A stretch of DNA of 64,000 bases from Candidatus Poribacteria bacterium (GCA_028820845.1 JAPPII010000022.1:62001-126000); one strand, 5' to 3'. Counted from the stretch's first letter, positions 34,411-43,772 are shown. Translations and numbers: made by a program. Notes: a model not told the origin generated them from the sequence alone.

Positions 34411-37400
34411 ATGATGAATACAAGGGAAGGTTACGCAGAATTACAAGCAAGAATTTTGAGGGCGCGACGTGTGTGGAAACGCAGTCTCTTCTGGACAGGG
34501 TTTGCTATTGTCCTGACAGGCATTATCGCTTTAGTTGCGGGTGAAGCTATCATTGATTGGTTGATGCCGCTTCCAAGTCCTGTCCGTATTGCATTGTTAA
34601 TAGTCGGTGTAGGCGTTACGGGTTACCTACTATATAAATATCTCGTTCAACCGCTCCGGGCATCACTCACGCTCCGTGATGTCGCCCTTAATGTTGAACG
34701 AAACCATCCCGACCTTGAGGATAGATTGATCAGTGCGATCGAATTCGGAGACCGGGAATCAACGGATCCAATTGAAGCGCACATGCTCCAACGCCTGTTG
34801 GCGGATACCACACAGCGGACGGAAGGGATTGATTTTAGAGCGACGGTTGATCACAGTCGCACTCGCAAGCATGTTGGCATTGCAGCTTTGGTTTTTGTTG
34901 GTTGTTGCGTCCTCTCACTCTTATTTCCGAAAGAAATACATACCAGCTTGCTCCGCGTATTCACCCCTTGGGAAAAAACCGACCCGATTTTAACGACGCA
35001 CCTCACTGTTGAGCCGGGAAACGCTCGTATTCTACGAGGCAAGAGTTTACCCATTCATGTCACTGTCACCGGCAAGTCTGCTGAAAAGGTTGTTCTCGCT
35101 TATCAGGATACTCGTGAATCGGATCCCACTACTGCTGAAGTCGAAACAACCGAACAGCAGTCCAAAACTATGATTGGCATGTTGCGAAATCCGGAGGACA
35201 AGCGTGGGTTCGCTTATGAGATTTTCAATATTGATGCCGATATGGAATACTATATCGTCGCGAACGAGGTTACTTCGGAACGCTATACGGTCGAAGTATT
35301 TGATATGCCGAGAGTAACTGAAATATCTGTTGCTTACACATATCCAACCTATACCCGACTTAAACCTGTCGTGCAAACAGGGACAGGTGATATTCAGGCT
35401 GTCGTCGGCACGCGCGCAGAACTCAAAATTGTAACAAATAAAGCCATTCAAACCGCAAAGTTCACGCTTAAAACGGATACAAGGCAGGATTCTTTTTTTC
35501 AAAAATTAACAGAAACACCGGAACCCGAGCCAACACAAATGGTTATTTCTGATGGGAACACGCTGACAACAGCCATAGATGTTGTTGCGAACGGGAGATA
35601 TACTGTTGAACTCCTATGTATTGATGGGTTCAACAACGAGATACCTATTGAATACAACATTAAGGCTGTTCCAGACGCTGCGCCTGAAGTCGTAATCAAG
35701 GAACCTGGGCGTGATATTAAAACTACAAAGTTAGGTGAAGTGGAAATTATTGCTGAGGCAACGGACGACTACGGTATCGCTGAATTAAAACTCAGATATC
35801 ACATCGGTGCCGATGAATTGCAAAAGATTGCCCTTAATGCCAATGCCCCACCTTTAAGTGCTATTGAAGAAAAAGCGACGGACGATGCGTTTGTGCATCG
35901 TGTTTTAAATGGCAGCTACACTTTCTATATCGAAGAATTTGACGTGGAACCGGGTGATGTTATCTCTTACTACGCCCATGCCACTGATAATAACACACAG
36001 ACCGGTCCTGGTGAAGCCAGCAGCGACATTTACTTCATCGAAATCCGACCCTTTAACGAGGATTTCCATGAAGGTGAATCAGAACAAGCGCAAGCACAAG
36101 CGGAACCAAATCCACTCGCGGGTATCATTGCCTCTCAGAAGCAGATTATCCGAGACACGTGGAAGCATACGAACGCTCAATCTACAACCAGTGAAGAATA
36201 TCAGTCGGCTGTCAAGCAGACTGCTGACAAGCAAGCCGAATTAAAAGATAAAACGCAAAAGTTCGTAGATGAGTTGAGCGTGGCTATACAGACGACTGCG
36301 CAGGTCTCACCTGAGATTCTGATGAATTTGGAAGACGCTATTAGTAACATGGGTGAAGCAACGGACCATCTGAATGCCATCCAGCCGACTGAGGCGATAC
36401 CGCCAGAGCAAAATGCTCTTGAACTCCTCATCAAAGTCAACCTTGAGATTCCCAAAGTACTCATGCAAATGCGGAGCAGTAATCCGCAAGCCGCCGAGGA
36501 CCTTGAACTCGAGATGGAAGAATTGCAAAGTGAACTTGAGAATCAGCAGAATGAACTGGATATGGAAATGCAGGAACAGACACAAGAGATGTTAGATCAG
36601 GCGCGTCAGATGTTGCAGGAACAACAGCAGCTCAGTCAACAGAGCCAGCAATTAGGACGTGAAAGTGAACCTTCTCCGAGCGAGATGCAGCAGAATAGCC
36701 AGCAACAGGGACAGTTGTCACAACAGGCACAACAGATGGCACAGCAGCTCGGCACTATGCAACAGAGTGGGCAGGGGACACAAGGGGAACGCCTCAATCA
36801 AGCAGGTCAAGCGATGCAACAGGCTGGTGAACAGATGCAGGAAGCCTCGGAAGGCATGGAGCAACAGCAACCTCAGCTCAGTGCCGCCAAGGGAGAAAAG
36901 GCGGAAGAGCGGATTGAGGAGGCTATTGAGCAGTTGGAGAGGGTCGCCGCGGAGTTCACAGAAGATACGCTTGAGAGAACCGCACAACAGCTTCAGGAGT
37001 TGACAGAGGCGCAATCTGAGGTCCAACAACAGACACAGGAACTCAGAAGCCGCTCGCAACAGTCGGAAATGCGTCCTGAAGATTTCCGACGGGCATCTGA
37101 ACTCGCTAACCAGCAGCGCGAACTTCAGCGAGATTTGGAAACACTCGAACGCGAATTGAGGAATCTTCAAACGCAACTCAACCCGGAAAATCCAGAGGCA
37201 GCCCAAAACGTAGGGGATGCTACAAGACGCTTCGCAGAGGAACAGACCTTGGAGGATATGTCAACCGCACAGCGTGCCTTGCAGTGGCGAAGCTTCCGAG
37301 CCGCTGATCAGAATCAGCAAGAGGCACTTGATGCACTCAATCAAGCGCAAGCCGATCTCCAACAGGCGCAAGCGAATATGGCAAACACTGAGGAAGAACA

Positions 37401-37914
37401 ACTCGAAACTGCGCTCCAACAACTTCAGCAAGCGCGTGAACAGATGGAGGATATCCAACGCGAGCTTCAGGCGATGGAAGGGCAAGAACAGACGGAAGAA
37501 CAGCAACGCCGTCAGCAACAACTCGCGCAACAGCAACAGCAGCTCGAAGAACGCCTGCAACAAGCACAACAAGCGATGCAAAGACAACAAAACCAGCAGC
37601 CCGGTCAGCAACCCGGACAAGACGGTGAAGCCGAAAATCAGGAAGCACGTGCTGGGGGTAGAGAGTCTGATCGCGAACTTAATGAACTCTGGCTCGGTAT
37701 GCTTGATACGATGGACCACCGTCCTGGAAATCGTTCAAACCCGTTCCCTAATTATGAATTCGTTATTCGCGACCTGAATAAACTTGAAGCCGCACTTGAG
37801 GATCGGCTCAACACCCTTCAAGAGAAAAAACGACTCACACAAGTTGCTAAAGAGGGTGTCCCACCTGAATACCGAAGACTCGTTGATGACTATTACGAAT
37901 CTTTATCACAATAA
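34411..37914 (+). CDS. DUF4175-type membrane protein with long Gln-rich coiled coil
   Basis: A 1167-residue protein. An N-terminal pair of helices (about 25-48 and 55-75) and a third near 150-170 (IAALVFVGCCVLSLLF) anchor it. A large beta-rich region to about residue 550 follows. Residues about 690-1090 are a low-complexity coiled coil of Gln, Glu and Ala (QQSQQLGR, QQLAQQQQQLEERLQQAQQ), encoded by CAG/CAA-rich DNA. The C-terminal LNELWLGMLDTMDHR..FPNYEFVIRDLNKLEAAL is characteristic of DUF4175 proteins. The family is found near BatA/MoxR genes and is thought to act at the envelope. ATG 34411 follows GGAGG. Confidence 0.85.
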   Translation: MMNTREGYAELQARILRARRVWKRSLFWTGFAIVLTGIIALVAGEAIIDWLMPLPSPVRIALLIVGVGVTGYLLYKYLVQPLRASLTLRDVALNVERNHPDLEDRLISAIEFGDRESTDPIEAHMLQRLLADTTQRTEGIDFRATVDHSRTRKHVGIAALVFVGCCVLSLLFPKEIHTSLLRVFTPWEKTDPILTTHLTVEPGNARILRGKSLPIHVTVTGKSAEKVVLAYQDTRESDPTTAEVETTEQQSKTMIGMLRNPEDKRGFAYEIFNIDADMEYYIVANEVTSERYTVEVFDMPRVTEISVAYTYPTYTRLKPVVQTGTGDIQAVVGTRAELKIVTNKAIQTAKFTLKTDTRQDSFFQKLTETPEPEPTQMVISDGNTLTTAIDVVANGRYTVELLCIDGFNNEIPIEYNIKAVPDAAPEVVIKEPGRDIKTTKLGEVEIIAEATDDYGIAELKLRYHIGADELQKIALNANAPPLSAIEEKATDDAFVHRVLNGSYTFYIEEFDVEPGDVISYYAHATDNNTQTGPGEASSDIYFIEIRPFNEDFHEGESEQAQAQAEPNPLAGIIASQKQIIRDTWKHTNAQSTTSEEYQSAVKQTADKQAELKDKTQKFVDELSVAIQTTAQVSPEILMNLEDAISNMGEATDHLNAIQPTEAIPPEQNALELLIKVNLEIPKVLMQMRSSNPQAAEDLELEMEELQSELENQQNELDMEMQEQTQEMLDQARQMLQEQQQLSQQSQQLGRESEPSPSEMQQNSQQQGQLSQQAQQMAQQLGTMQQSGQGTQGERLNQAGQAMQQAGEQMQEASEGMEQQQPQLSAAKGEKAEERIEEAIEQLERVAAEFTEDTLERTAQQLQELTEAQSEVQQQTQELRSRSQQSEMRPEDFRRASELANQQRELQRDLETLERELRNLQTQLNPENPEAAQNVGDATRRFAEEQTLEDMSTAQRALQWRSFRAADQNQQEALDALNQAQADLQQAQANMANTEEEQLETALQQLQQAREQMEDIQRELQAMEGQEQTEEQQRRQQQLAQQQQQLEERLQQAQQAMQRQQNQQPGQQPGQDGEAENQEARAGGRESDRELNELWLGMLDTMDHRPGNRSNPFPNYEFVIRDLNKLEAALEDRLNTLQEKKRLTQVAKEGVPPEYRRLVDDYYESLSQ

Positions 37915-37916
37915 TT

Positions 37917-38026
37917 GGCTGTCAGCAACCAGTTTTCAGCCAGAGATCGTTGTGGCAAGTAAGAACGTTTGCCACTGCCACACTAATTACTAACAGCTGA
38001 TGGCTGATAGCCGAAAGCGAAAAAAT
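37917..38026. repeat. Intergenic GCTGTCAGC/GCTGATAGCC repeats and hairpin
   Basis: GGCTGTCAGC, TTTCAGCC, CAGCTGATGGCTGATAGCC and a TGGCAA..TTGCCA hairpin (about 37951-37972) fill the space before the PPK2 gene. Similar motifs occur before DUF4175, after the cupin and around 25 kb. Confidence 0.5.
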
Positions 38027-38839
38027 ATGGAACTTCAAGCTAAAAGTATTGTCAATCCGGGTGAGTTAGTCAGTTTGGACGATCACCCACCCGAATATAC
38101 CGGAACTTACGAGAAGAAGGGTCAAACCAAGAAAAGACTTAAAAAGTTACATAAGCAACTCCTGGAACTTCAGGGATTGCTTTACGCTGAAAGCCAACAT
38201 GCCCTGCTCATTATCCTGCAAGGCATGGATACATGCGGCAAAGATGGAACCATTCGGGGGGTGATGTCTGGCATCAACGTCCAAGGCTGCAATGTCGTTA
38301 ATTTCAAAGTGCCAACCGCAGATGAACTCTCTCGAGATTTCTTATGGCGTGCCCACAGAGTCGTCCCATCGAAAGGAAAAATCGGCATCTTTAACCGCTC
38401 ACACTATGAAGATGTCCTCGTTGTTCGGGTACATAACATTGTGCCGGAATCGGTCTGGTCGCAGCGTTATCAGCAAATCAACGATTTTGAGAGGATGCTC
38501 GTTGAAAGTGGAACGGTTGTTCTGAAATTTTTCCTTCATATCTCGAAAGATGAACAGAAACAACGGCTTGAATCTCGGATTAGCGATCCGACAAAACATT
38601 GGAAAGTCGAAGCATCTGATATTCGGGAACGCGCCTATTGGGACGACTACATGCAAGCGTTTGAGGTTATGCTCCAAAAATGTAGTACCGACTGGGCACC
38701 TTGGCATATCATCCCCGCGAATAAGAAGTGGTATCGGAACCTCGTTATTGCAGAGTGTGTTGTTGATGCACTCAAAAAACTCGACATGCAGTATCCTGAA
38801 CCTAAGATTGATGTTACCCAACTCAGGATTGTTGATTGA
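38027..38839 (+). CDS. ppk2: Polyphosphate kinase 2 family protein
   Basis: A 270-residue P-loop kinase that phosphorylates nucleotides (GDP, ADP or AMP) with polyphosphate. Walker A is GMDTCGKDGTIRG, and FNRSHYEDVLVVRVH is the lid and Walker B region. FLHISKDEQKQRL and RAYWDDYMQAFE fit the PPK2 core. It is a single-domain enzyme, of the class I or III type by length. ATG 38027 is preferred; the frame to 38000 begins in a short intergenic repeat. It is followed by a PhyH gene in the same direction. Confidence 0.92.
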   Translation: MELQAKSIVNPGELVSLDDHPPEYTGTYEKKGQTKKRLKKLHKQLLELQGLLYAESQHALLIILQGMDTCGKDGTIRGVMSGINVQGCNVVNFKVPTADELSRDFLWRAHRVVPSKGKIGIFNRSHYEDVLVVRVHNIVPESVWSQRYQQINDFERMLVESGTVVLKFFLHISKDEQKQRLESRISDPTKHWKVEASDIRERAYWDDYMQAFEVMLQKCSTDWAPWHIIPANKKWYRNLVIAECVVDALKKLDMQYPEPKIDVTQLRIVD

Positions 38840-38951
38840 AGCACCTTTAGCAATCGTTAAAAAACCTGCTTTAGGGCAAAAAAGGTTGCTAACTTTACCG
38901 AACACCTGCAAGGACAACGGACGCAGCAGCCCAGGAGCAATAGTTAAAAAC

Positions 38952-39731
38952 ATGGTTTCAGAACAGCAGTTAGCACAATTTGAAGAAGAAGGTTACCTCC
39001 TCCTTTCAGGATTGATTCCGAAAGAGACTGTCACAAAAGCAGAGCAGGCAATGTGGCAGATGATGGGAATGGATGCGGAAGACCCAGACTCATGGGGACA
39101 GTTTAAGCGTCCACACCTTGCCGGGTTTTACATGGAGAAAATGGGAGATGGAAAGCGGGTTGAGCTTTACGGTGTTACCCATCCCGATGTCTTAGCGTGT
39201 TGCACGCCTGATTACCTCACTATCCTTAAGCAACTCGCTTCCCGATATCCAGAGATCCCACATTGTGAAAGTCAACAGCCGGATGGTATCTGGGCACTGA
39301 ATCAATTCCCCGTTTCAACCGATTGGAAAAACCCGTCACCCCATTTAGATGGCGATTTTCGGGATTTCCGATTGGATCCTGGAACCTTCCGCGCAACCAG
39401 TCTCACCTACCTCACTGATGCCAATTCGCACGGCGGGACGACGGTAATATGGCCCGAAGGTCCACAACGGATTCGTGAGTTTCGCAAGAAAAACCCGGAG
39501 TTCTCCAACCATGTCGGTGATATGAAAGCGCAGTTTCCAGAGATGGATTTAGGCGAGCCGATGGAGATCGTTGCTAAACAGGGGGATGTCCTCTTTTTCC
39601 ACCATCTACTGCCGCATTCTGGCACAATGAATGTTGGAAGTTCCGCACGTTTCGCAATTCGATATATGTGCTTATGCCTCTCATGTCGTAAATGGGAGAA
39701 AAAAGGGGAGTGGAATCTCTGGATGCCCTGA
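38952..39731 (+). CDS. Phytanoyl-CoA dioxygenase (PhyH) family protein
   Basis: A 259-residue Fe(II)/2-oxoglutarate dioxygenase. HLDGDF near residue 136 gives H-x-D, and FFHHLLPHSGTMNVGSSARFAIRY carries the distal His and the 2OG-binding Arg. The substrate is unknown. ATG 38952 has AGGAG 15 bases upstream, a long spacing; the longer frame from 38550 overlaps ppk2 and is rejected. A GTAGTA-footed palindrome follows the stop by three bases. Confidence 0.88.
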   Translation: MVSEQQLAQFEEEGYLLLSGLIPKETVTKAEQAMWQMMGMDAEDPDSWGQFKRPHLAGFYMEKMGDGKRVELYGVTHPDVLACCTPDYLTILKQLASRYPEIPHCESQQPDGIWALNQFPVSTDWKNPSPHLDGDFRDFRLDPGTFRATSLTYLTDANSHGGTTVIWPEGPQRIREFRKKNPEFSNHVGDMKAQFPEMDLGEPMEIVAKQGDVLFFHHLLPHSGTMNVGSSARFAIRYMCLCLSCRKWEKKGEWNLWMP

Positions 39732-39734
39732 AAA

Positions 39735-39758
39735 GTAGTAGGCAGACTCCGTTCTGCC
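39735..39758 (+). repeat. GTAGTA-footed hairpin, GGCAGA family
   Basis: GTAGTA (39735-39740) then GGCAGA-CTCCGT-TCTGCC (39741-39758). It matches the in-gene copy at 21722-21745 with one base changed, and lies three bases after the PhyH stop. Confidence 0.85.
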
Positions 39759-39798
39759 GCACACAAATAGAAAAAACAATGAAACGAAGGAGTAAAAG

Positions 39799-40542
39799 AT
39801 GATTCAAAAAAGTATTTCTGGTTGGTATTTTTTACTGGCTGTTGCTGTTGTCTTGAGTTTCGTTATTGTGCCAATTACAGTCGCACAAGAGGTCTTTGTG
39901 CGGACCGGTTTTGAGGAATTCACTGTCGGCGATACACCCGACGACTGGGAGGCAATTGGCGGAGACTTTGAGGTTACTAAGGACACCGTCAAAACCGATA
40001 AACAGGCACTCGCTATCTTAGCAGGTGCAGACGGGGATGGACTCGGTGTGCCTATAGAAACCGACAATCCTCTCATTTCTGCTGAATTCTGGATCTATGT
40101 TGAAGGGGGTGGACGCTCCTTGAATATTAAGCTCGCTTCTGCTGACAATATCGGTGAGAACAATGGCTGCACCTACATCAATTGGGACGCAGATATGGTT
40201 CGCCTCTACGACGGTGCTGCCTGGCAGCCCATTGGGGAATTTGAAACCGATACATGGAAGTACGTCCGCATCATCGCCGATTTTGAAAAAAGTGAATTTT
40301 CGTTCGCCTCAGGAGACGATAGGGACGATGCCTTGGGTGCCAAAGCAGAAGACGGCCTTCCGTTTCGGAACCCCGCACTCGGTCCCACCGCCAAGTGGTT
40401 CGCTTTCTATGTCTGGGGCATGGCCTCGCCAGCTTACTTCGACGATCTACTCGTCTATGAAGGCGCAGATGCACTCGATCTCGCCGTTGATCCCAGCCAA
40501 AAACTCACCACATTTTGGGGACAGGTTAAGCACGGGTTGTAA
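39799..40542 (+). CDS. Secreted jelly-roll protein with C-terminal KLTTFW tail
   Basis: A 247-residue exported protein. A signal peptide (about 1-33, ending TVAQ) is followed by a single beta-sandwich: FEEFTVGDTPDDWEAIGGDFEV, ADNIGENNGCTYINWDADMVRLYDGAAW, FETDTWKYVRIIADFEKSEF and WGMASPAYFDDLLVYEG. This is a concanavalin A-like or carbohydrate-binding fold, but no exact family is named. The last 20 residues (LAVDPSQKLTTFWGQVKHGL) match the ends of the secreted proteins at 27478 and 41517. GGAG lies before ATG 39799. Confidence 0.75.
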   Translation: MIQKSISGWYFLLAVAVVLSFVIVPITVAQEVFVRTGFEEFTVGDTPDDWEAIGGDFEVTKDTVKTDKQALAILAGADGDGLGVPIETDNPLISAEFWIYVEGGGRSLNIKLASADNIGENNGCTYINWDADMVRLYDGAAWQPIGEFETDTWKYVRIIADFEKSEFSFASGDDRDDALGAKAEDGLPFRNPALGPTAKWFAFYVWGMASPAYFDDLLVYEGADALDLAVDPSQKLTTFWGQVKHGL

Positions 40543-40563
40543 GAAAACGTGAATTGGGTATTT

Positions 40564-40622
40564 GTAGCATGATGCACGTTGCATCTGGGCGAGTACGCCG
40601 CAAACCTGTTAGGTTGTGCTAC
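40564..40622. repeat. GTAG...CTAC paired-hairpin element (REPIN-like)
   Basis: GTAG (40564-40567), hairpin GATGCA-CGT-TGCATC (40571-40585), spacer, hairpin AACCT-GTT-AGGTT (40603-40615), then CTAC (40619-40622). Two inverted feet with two hairpins is the REPIN layout, with arms unlike the GCACAAAC family. Confidence 0.7.
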
Positions 40623-40654
40623 GTAGGAATATCTCTCGGTCTTGGAGATAAAAA

Positions 40655-41473
40655 ATGAATAACAGCGAAACAGTTTGCCTGACACCAGCACAGCGGCTCC
40701 ACTTCGACATCTACGGCTTTGTCCTATTAGAGGACGTCCTGAGTAGCGACGAAATCGAGCGCATGAAAGGGGCACTCTACAGAATGAAAGCCGACGACGA
40801 CCTTGATGCCAAGCGGGTCTATGCCCGCGGGCAGCGCGAACACCATGTCCTTTTCGGCAACCTTGTTGCGTATGACCCAGCGTTGTTGGAATACGCCGCA
40901 CATCCAAAACTCGTGCCACTGGTCGAAGAGGTCGTAGGCGGTGCTGTCCGTCTGGAAGAGACCGAAGCCATCATCAATAGCCGTAATCCAGAGACACCAC
41001 TTGATGAACTCCACAAACGTCGCTATAATCCGACCGGCTTTCATCGTGGCACACAACACGGGTGGGGGACCTATGTAGAGCAGAACAAGTTCCACTGCAT
41101 CTTTGTCAAAACACTCGCCTACCTCACCGATGTCGGTCCAGACGACGGCGGGACGTGTGTTATCCCCGGAAGCCACCGATTGACGTGGGATCAGAGCGAA
41201 ATGGTTGAGGCTGCACTATCCGATGACAAACTCATCTACCAAGTCGAGGCATCAGCCGGTTCCGTGCTGCTTTTTGCCGAAGCATTGATTCACAGCACGA
41301 CTGCTATCCGTAGCGACAAAGAGCGTGTTATCCTTATCTCCGGCTACACACCCCCGATGGTACGCGAATGGCCCGGTAACGAAGTTAGTCCCGAATTTAT
41401 TAAGACCTTACCGGAGGACATCCGTCCCCTCATTTCAGGAAGCGACAGTTGGCACTGGAAACGGCGGTATTGA
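40655..41473 (+). CDS. PhyH-family protein with H-x-G in place of H-x-D
   Basis: A 272-residue Fe(II)/2OG-fold protein. The PhyH core is clear: FVKTLAYLTDVGPDDGGTCVIPGSHR, and the distal His213 in EALIHSTTAIRSDKER with Arg224. The expected H-x-D reads GFHRGTQHG (H130, G132), whereas the other three PhyH proteins here have HHD, HLD and HKD. A missing Asp is the hallmark of Fe(II)/2OG halogenases, but it also occurs in inactive relatives. The mechanism is therefore open. ATG 40655 follows GGAG at some distance. Confidence 0.85.
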   Translation: MNNSETVCLTPAQRLHFDIYGFVLLEDVLSSDEIERMKGALYRMKADDDLDAKRVYARGQREHHVLFGNLVAYDPALLEYAAHPKLVPLVEEVVGGAVRLEETEAIINSRNPETPLDELHKRRYNPTGFHRGTQHGWGTYVEQNKFHCIFVKTLAYLTDVGPDDGGTCVIPGSHRLTWDQSEMVEAALSDDKLIYQVEASAGSVLLFAEALIHSTTAIRSDKERVILISGYTPPMVREWPGNEVSPEFIKTLPEDIRPLISGSDSWHWKRRY

Positions 41474-41516
41474 TTTATTATTTTTCCCGTAAACGTGCTT
41501 TCCAAACGTATTCTCA

Positions 41517-42224
41517 TTATTGATATTTGAGCTCTCCCCATGTGATGGCGAGTTTGCCATTCAGTTCTACGGGGAGAATGCCCGGACCACCGTTCGGTAT
41601 ATTCGTTCCTGTGATTTCAACATCGTCAAACCGAGCTTGTGCGCGGACAACCATAAGTCCGGCTTTCCCGTTTTTTATCGGATCTCTATCAACAGCAGTG
41701 AACATCACATTATCAATTTGAAATTTAATTTTCCCTCGGCTATCAATAGAGGCAGCTAGTTCATACCACGTATCCAGTTTTGCTGCGAAATCGAACTCAC
41801 CCAATGTACTTGTACCTGCTTCGCTCATTTTTGTGATATGGACGAGTTTCTGAGGATACAAAATTCGGAGAACGTAGAAGGAAAATTTCTCCCACTCATG
41901 ATGGAGTATAATTCCAACGGTAGCCGGTTCGCCTTTCGCTTTAACTAATTTGGCTTTGCATGAAAACGAATAGTTTCTCCAAGCGACTTCACCTGTTGCC
42001 AATATACTCGGGGTATTGGGTTTAAACGTTTCACATACTGCTTCACCCCTATTAATCCACCATTTCGCATCTTCGCCACGCGTATTAATGATCTCCCATC
42101 CTTGTGTGTTGTCGTCTTCAAAAGCGTCTGTCCATGTGCCAGCAAAACTCTGTTGGTTGAAGACAATAGTGCATGCAACAATGTGAAAGAAGTATAGAAA
42201 ACTTCTAAACCTTTTAGATGTCAT
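41517..42224 (-). CDS. Secreted jelly-roll protein with C-terminal KLAITW tail
   Basis: A 235-residue exported protein. A signal peptide spans about residues 1-29 (FLYFFHIVACTIVFNQQSFAG). A beta-sandwich follows (WTDAFEDDNTQGWEI, WRNYSFSCKAKLVKAKGE, VGIILHHEWEKFSFYVLRI, KFQIDNVMFTAVD, ARFDDVEITG), similar to family 16/DUF1080-like folds. The end reads LPVELNGKLAITWGELKYQ and shares the tail of the two other secreted proteins. Minus strand, next to a sulfatase gene. Confidence 0.75.
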   Translation of the reverse strand: MTSKRFRSFLYFFHIVACTIVFNQQSFAGTWTDAFEDDNTQGWEIINTRGEDAKWWINRGEAVCETFKPNTPSILATGEVAWRNYSFSCKAKLVKAKGEPATVGIILHHEWEKFSFYVLRILYPQKLVHITKMSEAGTSTLGEFDFAAKLDTWYELAASIDSRGKIKFQIDNVMFTAVDRDPIKNGKAGLMVVRAQARFDDVEITGTNIPNGGPGILPVELNGKLAITWGELKYQ

Positions 42225-42248
42225 TACCTTTTCCCTTCATCTTTCATC

Positions 42249-43763
42249 TTATGCCCCCGAAGTCCGTGGCATCCATAACGGTTCTTTCCCCATCTCCGCG
42301 AACAGCAGCTTCATCACCAAATCCGCTTTCAACTCGGCATGCTCAGCAGAATTCCACAGGTTATTGACTTCTCCAGGATCCGCTTTCAGATCAAACAACT
42401 CACCGTAGTCTCGGTTGTAATAGACGGTCAACTTGTAACGATCATTGACGTAAGTTTTGACGTGTACAGTTGTCGGTTCATGGCGATTTTCGACAATAAT
42501 ATGGTCGCGTGCCGCTTCTGACTGTCCGTACCAGACCGGAGTCTGATCTACACCCGTCATCGGACGCGGAATGTCAATACCAGTCGCACTCAGGAACGAC
42601 GGAGCCAAGTCTACCAACGTCTGTAACGCCTCGGACCGTCTCCCAGCAGGCACAACACCCGGATACCGCGCAATAAACGGAACGCGGATAACATCTTCAT
42701 AGTGAAATGCCCCTTTCGCGACGAGTCCGTGCTGTCCATAAAAGTGTCCATGATCAGAAGTGAACACAACCAGTGTATTATCTGCCAATCCGAGTTCATC
42801 GAGTTTCGCCAGGATCTTTCCGATGTATTTATCCATCAGACTCACCATCCCATAGTAGACAGCAATATCTTTAGCGAGTTCATCTCGATCGCGTAAATGT
42901 GAGTTGAATCCATGTACTCCTTTCCCACTTTCACGCCAAGCCGAGAAGTCCGGTTTTTGTTGTTGTGTCAATTGGAAATGGGGTGGGTTGTTATCGTGTT
43001 CCCCTTCTGTTACAGACGGCACTGTTAATGCTGACGGGTCGTACATCGTATCCCACGGTTCAGGAACAAGATATTTCGGGTGTGGATCAAAGAAACTTGC
43101 CCAGAGGAAAAAGTTTTCATCGTTCTGTTGATACCTTTCCATGAGGGCATTCGTACGTTCGGCGATCCAAGTATCGTAATGGTATGCCTCTGGGATTGGC
43201 CACTTTCGGTACTGACCACGCGTATTTCCAGTCGGCGGTAGGAAATAGTCGCGCCAATTCGTCAAACCGTTCTCTTCCATCCAGATGGCATAGTGCTGTC
43301 CGACGTGTGCCTCATCGGTGTGGTTACGCGCAAGTTCAACGTGTTCAAACCCATAAAATGGCTCGTTGAAGCTCCGCCAAAAGTCCAAATCTTGGAGAAT
43401 CGGATAGGATTCGAGAGACGGAAATTCTTCAGTGCCATGGAGCGGTTGAAAGTGTGCTTTTCCGACGAGAGCCGTGCGGTAACCTGCGTCTGTGAAATCT
43501 TCACCGACAGTATGTTCATCTTCAGAGAGTTTTGTCCCCAAGGACCAAGCACCGTGCTGACTCGGGTACTTCCCGGTGATAATAGAGGCGCGCGTCGGCG
43601 TACAGGTGGGGTTCGGGCAATAGGCTCTATTGAAAAGCGTACCTTGCGCTGCCAATGCGTCCAAGTGCGGGGTCTGAATTTCAGGATTAAGACATCCGAG
43701 GGTGTTCCAATGCTGTTGGTCGCTGGTGATGAGTAGGATATTCGGTCTGGTTTTAGTTGCCAT
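42249..43763 (-). CDS. Sulfatase
   Basis: A 504-residue sulfatase. NILLITSDQQHWNTLG, then the formylglycine signature CTPTR at 54-58, GKAHFQPLHG and VVFTSDHGHFYGQHGLVAKG carry the metal and substrate residues. No signal peptide is evident. It hydrolyses sulfate esters; the target is unknown. The ATG at 43763 lacks a good ribosome-binding site. It is preceded on its 5' side by a GTAG-footed hairpin (43773-43800). Minus strand, likely followed by the secreted protein at 41517. Confidence 0.93.
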   Translation of the reverse strand: MATKTRPNILLITSDQQHWNTLGCLNPEIQTPHLDALAAQGTLFNRAYCPNPTCTPTRASIITGKYPSQHGAWSLGTKLSEDEHTVGEDFTDAGYRTALVGKAHFQPLHGTEEFPSLESYPILQDLDFWRSFNEPFYGFEHVELARNHTDEAHVGQHYAIWMEENGLTNWRDYFLPPTGNTRGQYRKWPIPEAYHYDTWIAERTNALMERYQQNDENFFLWASFFDPHPKYLVPEPWDTMYDPSALTVPSVTEGEHDNNPPHFQLTQQQKPDFSAWRESGKGVHGFNSHLRDRDELAKDIAVYYGMVSLMDKYIGKILAKLDELGLADNTLVVFTSDHGHFYGQHGLVAKGAFHYEDVIRVPFIARYPGVVPAGRRSEALQTLVDLAPSFLSATGIDIPRPMTGVDQTPVWYGQSEAARDHIIVENRHEPTTVHVKTYVNDRYKLTVYYNRDYGELFDLKADPGEVNNLWNSAEHAELKADLVMKLLFAEMGKEPLWMPRTSGA

Positions 43764-43772
43764 AATTTTCGC

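Noticed and set aside
36530-37640. Gln-rich low-complexity DNA as a CRISPR or tandem repeat array.
   Set aside because: It is a single open frame (DUF4175 protein) without regular spacers or repeat unit length; CAG/CAA richness reflects the coiled coil.
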